Assembly: GCA_020849935.1 (NCBI GenBank)
Contig: JADZFJ010000465.1
Coordinates: forward strand, 1-6,774
DNA from: Crocinitomix sp.
GTDB lineage: Bacteria; Bacteroidota; Bacteroidia; Flavobacteriales_D; Crocinitomicaceae
DNA length: 6,774 nucleotides
Direction of reading: 5' to 3'
In this document: in pieces, positions 3,880 to 6,774 of the stretch
Layout: every line of letters starts with the position of its first letter
Numbering within the stretch: the first letter of the stretch is position 1
Made by a program: the position numbers and the translations under genes
Notes under the pieces: model-generated
The model's input: only the letters and a program-made list of their open reading frames with translations
The model's database searches: none
Told to the model about the DNA's origin: nothing

Positions 3880-5436
3880 TTATTCATCTTTTTGAAAAAC
3901 CCACGGAGAAGCTTTGTCAGTAAGTTGATCGGCGATTGAAATTTTTCCGATTTCTGCATCAGCTTTGGTGAGGTATGATTTTGCTGAAACATAGATTAAT
4001 CGTTCGCCCTCAATAATTTGTGCTGGAAATCCTAACGAAATTAATTCAGCTTTTTTGTTTTCCGCATTGCTTCGCGATGAAAATGCGCCAACTATGACGT
4101 GGAAATTTCCTGGTAATTGGGGTTCCACGATTTCTTTTTTAACGATTTTTCGAATAATTTTTTTCGTAGGCAGTTTTGGCTTTGAACTCACTTGTTTTGG
4201 CACGAATTCTAGTTCGTCAGCGGGTTCGGGCGCCGATTGATAATTACCAAAAAATGTCAAGAGCTTTGCCAGATCAAACCCAAAAAAGGACGGCGGATTT
4301 TGTTCTCGTTCCAATTGAAAATCTTTAAAAATTTCAATTTTCCCTGTGTAACAGGCCACCCAAATTTCTGAATTTTTCCAATCGCCACAAATGCCAATTG
4401 GGTGATTTTTAGTGGGAACGATGGCTTCAATTTTCATGGACTCCGTGGCGATTTTAGTAAATTTATTATCAAAATAATTAACGACATACAAATACTTTTC
4501 ATCTGGTGAAAGTACCATGCTTCGCGGACCTTTTGGGGTGGCGCAAGTGGTTCTTTCTTCGGTAAATCGGTTATATTTTAACACTTCGTTGCTGGTGTTT
4601 AGCGAGATGTAAATGGTTGAGTCATTGTCAGCCAAAACAACCGAACGTGGTGAACCTCCGACCTCATCGATATAATCAAGTTCGAAGGTTTTAAGGTTGA
4701 TGACCGCAATTTTAGTCGAACTCATGACAGTTACAAAAGCAAATTCGCTGTCTTTTGTAATTGCAATTCCCCGTGGATGTGGGCCTACATGAATTTTTTT
4801 AATTTCTATTTCCTTTTCCAGATCAACAATCGAAACATCTGAGCTCACCCAATTTGACGTAATCAAGATTTTTTGATCGGGTGAAATCGCCAAAAATTTT
4901 GGAACCGAACCCACTTCAACTGCATTTTCGATTTGATAATTTTGGGTGTTTATTTTATACAAAAAACTAGGATCGTACGTTTTTCCAATACAATCATCGC
5001 AGCCAGGATTGGTAAACTCGGGTCCAATCATTTGGTAATTAGAAATCCACAAAAATTTTCCATCCGCAGTAAATTGACCCTCGACTGGGGCACCTTTTAC
5101 TTGTTGACCTTTGTATTTTCCATTTGTAAATTTATTCAAATCAACTTCATCTTTCACCTTCGCCACTTCGATACCTTGATCATTATAAAATGTAATGGTG
5201 TGACGGTACATCATATTTTGTGCAGAAAACAAGCCATTCCCGCTTGCTACCACCGATTTTGGTGAAATTCCATCGCCGATTTCGGTGCGCTTCCGAATGT
5301 GCGATTCGATTTGGGTATTTGCAAAAAACGGAAGTAGTGTAAGTAACGTAAACGCAAAACATTTGAACAATTTTGAGGAGTGTTCAATCGCCCAGTTGTT
5401 TGGAGGTTGTGATGCCCACTTAAAATTCGATTTCAC
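3880..5436 (-). CDS. Exported YVTN/YncE-like beta-propeller with C-terminal SPOR domain
   Basis: The longest reading is 518 residues from a GTG at 5436. The hydrophobic core of a signal peptide (FAFTLLTLLPFFANTQ, 27-42) is preceded by 23 odd residues. A TTG at 5370 would give a classical signal peptide (MFKCFAF...) and may be the true start. Residues about 54-372 hold repeated blades of the YVTN/YncE propeller type: FTADGKFLWISNY (122-134), GSVPKFLAISPDQKILITSN (176-195), GPHPRGIAITKDSEFAFVTV (218-237), GSPRSVVLADNDSTIYISLN (261-280) and GPRSMVLSPDEKYLYVVNY (303-321). A CDDC pair lies at 146-149. A proline/lysine-rich linker (412-440) leads to a SPOR domain (442-515; GNFHVIVGAFSSRSNAENKK and LIYVSAKSY). 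SPOR domains bind denuded septal glycan strands, so the propeller is probably tethered to peptidoglycan in the periplasm. Its ligand is unknown. It follows mutS2 on the same strand, overlapping it by 17 bp if GTG is used. Confidence 0.88.
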   Translation of the reverse strand: MKSNFKWASQPPNNWAIEHSSKLFKCFAFTLLTLLPFFANTQIESHIRKRTEIGDGISPKSVVASGNGLFSAQNMMYRHTITFYNDQGIEVAKVKDEVDLNKFTNGKYKGQQVKGAPVEGQFTADGKFLWISNYQMIGPEFTNPGCDDCIGKTYDPSFLYKINTQNYQIENAVEVGSVPKFLAISPDQKILITSNWVSSDVSIVDLEKEIEIKKIHVGPHPRGIAITKDSEFAFVTVMSSTKIAVINLKTFELDYIDEVGGSPRSVVLADNDSTIYISLNTSNEVLKYNRFTEERTTCATPKGPRSMVLSPDEKYLYVVNYFDNKFTKIATESMKIEAIVPTKNHPIGICGDWKNSEIWVACYTGKIEIFKDFQLEREQNPPSFFGFDLAKLLTFFGNYQSAPEPADELEFVPKQVSSKPKLPTKKIIRKIVKKEIVEPQLPGNFHVIVGAFSSRSNAENKKAELISLGFPAQIIEGERLIYVSAKSYLTKADAEIGKISIADQLTDKASPWVFQKDE

Positions 5437-6774
5437 TCATTTTTGTTTTTACGGTGAAATTACCTAATTGCACCGTGAGTTTATTTCCATCGATTTCTAA
5501 CAAAGTGCCCAAAACTTGTTGGTTTTTAAGTTTGATTTTTGCCCCTATTTTGAGGTTTTTCTTAAAGGCCTCAGCTAATTTTTGTTTTTCTTCTTCTATT
5601 TCTTTTTGCGTCAGTGCTTTCTCTTTTCCTGTGGATGGGAGATCAGGATTTTTAAGGTTTTTTGCGAGTACCACAGGTTTTTCTTGGGCCAAAATTTTGG
5701 CTTTTTCGATAGAGGCGATTTTTTTGAGCGCTTCTACCATCTGTTTGTCCGTTTTATGATGTTTGAATTTGCCAATGATTTCATAAAACTTTTTACCCGT
5801 AGTCACAAATTTATTTTGCTGTTCGATAAACAAATTAATTCGCTCCGATTTGTTTTGCAATTTTTCAAGTCGATCGCTGTATTCACGAATGGTTTTTTTA
5901 GCTTCGTTTTGCGATTTATATTGCTCCGAATTTATTTTTTTAAACTTCGATTTTTCTTTTTGTAATGACACCGTCAATGCTTCAACAATAAGTTTGTTGA
6001 CCGATACTTTTACCTTTGCTTTTTCAATTAAATCCAAGGCAATCCCATTGTGTTGCGCCACTTCGAAGGTAAAAGAAGATCCTGGTTGACCGATGGAAAG
6101 TTGAAAGAGTGGTTCGAGATTTTTTGTGTCAAAAAGCATACACGCATTTTGCGCATTTGGCAGCGAAGAGGTTAAGATTTTGATACTGGTGTAATGGGTA
6201 GTAATTACCGCATAACATTTTTTGTCATACAATTCGACATAAAACACCTCTGCCAAAGCGCCCCCTAATTCTGGGTCGGTGCCACTTCCAAATTCATCCA
6301 ATAACAAAAGCGAGTTTTCATTGGCCTCGTTTAAGAAAAAATTCATTCGCTTTAAACGATAACTATAGGTACTTAGCTGATTTTCGATTGATTGATTATC
6401 TCCAATGTCCGAATAAATCTGATCAAACCAACAACACGAACTATCTACATCCACAGAAATATAAAGTCCACATTGATACATGAATTGTAAAAGTCCAACT
6501 GTTTTCAGCGTAATGGATTTTCCACCTGCGTTTGGTCCAGAAATCACTAAAAATCGATTTTCATCGTCCATTTCGATGGTCTGCCCAACGGTGGGACGAT
6601 CAAAGCTCTTGTTTTGAAGTAATAATAAAGGATGTTTTGCATTGTGCCAAGACATCATTTTTTTCGGATTTAATTTTGGACGAATTCCATTGTAAGTAAC
6701 CGAAAATAAAACTTTTGCATTCAACAAATCGAAGCGTACCAACAAGCGTTGAAAGGCTTTTAAATGACTTTTTT
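5420..6774 (-). CDS. mutS2: MutS2 family ATPase, C-terminal part (5' end beyond the right edge), no Smr domain
   Basis: The frame stays open to the right edge, so the N-terminal part is missing. The visible 451 residues include the end of the clamp and lever region with the ARHPLL-like NAKHPLL, then the ATPase. Walker A is GPNAGGKS (6515-6538). The MutS signature is SDIGDNQSIENQLSTYSYR. Walker B is LLLLDEFGSGTDP, and the H-loop is TTHYTS. A long charged coiled-coil region follows (about 255-325 counted from the TTG at 6745), then a lysine-rich linker and a small beta-barrel-like end (LKIGAKIKLKNQQVLGTLLE and LTVQLGNFTVKTKM) resembling the KOW-like module of MutS2. Bacillus subtilis MutS2 continues into a Smr nuclease domain, but here the protein stops at TAA 5420-5422. 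In the family, MutS2 suppresses recombination and also acts on collided ribosomes; which role applies without Smr is unclear. It is the upstream partner of the propeller-SPOR gene. Confidence 0.95.
   Translation of the reverse strand, partial: KSHLKAFQRLLVRFDLLNAKVLFSVTYNGIRPKLNPKKMMSWHNAKHPLLLLQNKSFDRPTVGQTIEMDDENRFLVISGPNAGGKSITLKTVGLLQFMYQCGLYISVDVDSSCCWFDQIYSDIGDNQSIENQLSTYSYRLKRMNFFLNEANENSLLLLDEFGSGTDPELGGALAEVFYVELYDKKCYAVITTHYTSIKILTSSLPNAQNACMLFDTKNLEPLFQLSIGQPGSSFTFEVAQHNGIALDLIEKAKVKVSVNKLIVEALTVSLQKEKSKFKKINSEQYKSQNEAKKTIREYSDRLEKLQNKSERINLFIEQQNKFVTTGKKFYEIIGKFKHHKTDKQMVEALKKIASIEKAKILAQEKPVVLAKNLKNPDLPSTGKEKALTQKEIEEEKQKLAEAFKKNLKIGAKIKLKNQQVLGTLLEIDGNKLTVQLGNFTVKTKMSEIEF

Noticed and set aside
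5420..5436. Frameshift that cut a Smr domain off MutS2
   Set aside because: No Smr-like sequence appears in any frame downstream; the next gene's signal peptide and propeller start immediately.
5454..6089. Plus-strand open frames rich in Phe across mutS2
   Set aside because: They are antisense to lysine-rich coiled-coil coding sequence, where AAA/GAA codons read as Phe on the other strand; not genes.

Overview
The window looks like chromosomal DNA of a member of the Bacteroidota, most likely order Flavobacteriales. The DNA is AT-rich, and start codons have no clear Shine-Dalgarno sequences. Several upstream regions carry the octamer TAnnTTTG, which is the -7 promoter element of this phylum. 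The protein set also fits: a 'CCC motif'-type membrane protein followed by a DUF2752 protein, the succinylase-type DapD, and a MutS2 without a Smr domain. The genus cannot be fixed from the sequence alone.

Layout, left to right. (1) 1-455, plus strand: the 3' end of a small membrane protein gene and a DUF2752 protein, 5 bp apart. (2) 481-771, minus strand: a YbaB/EbfC nucleoid-associated protein, convergent with the DUF2752 gene and divergent from dapD. (3) 862-1677, plus strand: dapD (lysine and diaminopimelate synthesis), followed by a terminator-like hairpin. (4) 1740-3364: a compact regulatory island. A 217-residue HTH plus S24-type (CI/LexA-like) repressor on the minus strand faces, across a 317-bp intergenic region of about 16% GC, a small HTH protein and a 110-residue protein of unknown function on the plus strand. 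(5) 3390-3827, minus strand: msrB. (6) 3880-5436, minus strand: an exported YVTN/YncE-like beta-propeller with a C-terminal SPOR domain. (7) 5420-6774, minus strand: the C-terminal part of MutS2, running off the right edge and overlapping or abutting the propeller gene.

Most of the window is housekeeping: lysine/cell-wall precursor synthesis, a nucleoid protein, repair of oxidised methionine, MutS2 and an envelope protein. The region most worth attention is the island at 1740-3364. It has the geometry of a phage CI/Cro immunity switch, but there is no integrase, recombinase or structural gene next to it, and the repressor appears to have lost both residues of the S24 Ser-Lys autocleavage dyad. 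It could be a phage relic or a domesticated regulatory switch. The propeller-SPOR protein is the second point of interest, as it suggests a beta-propeller tethered to peptidoglycan.
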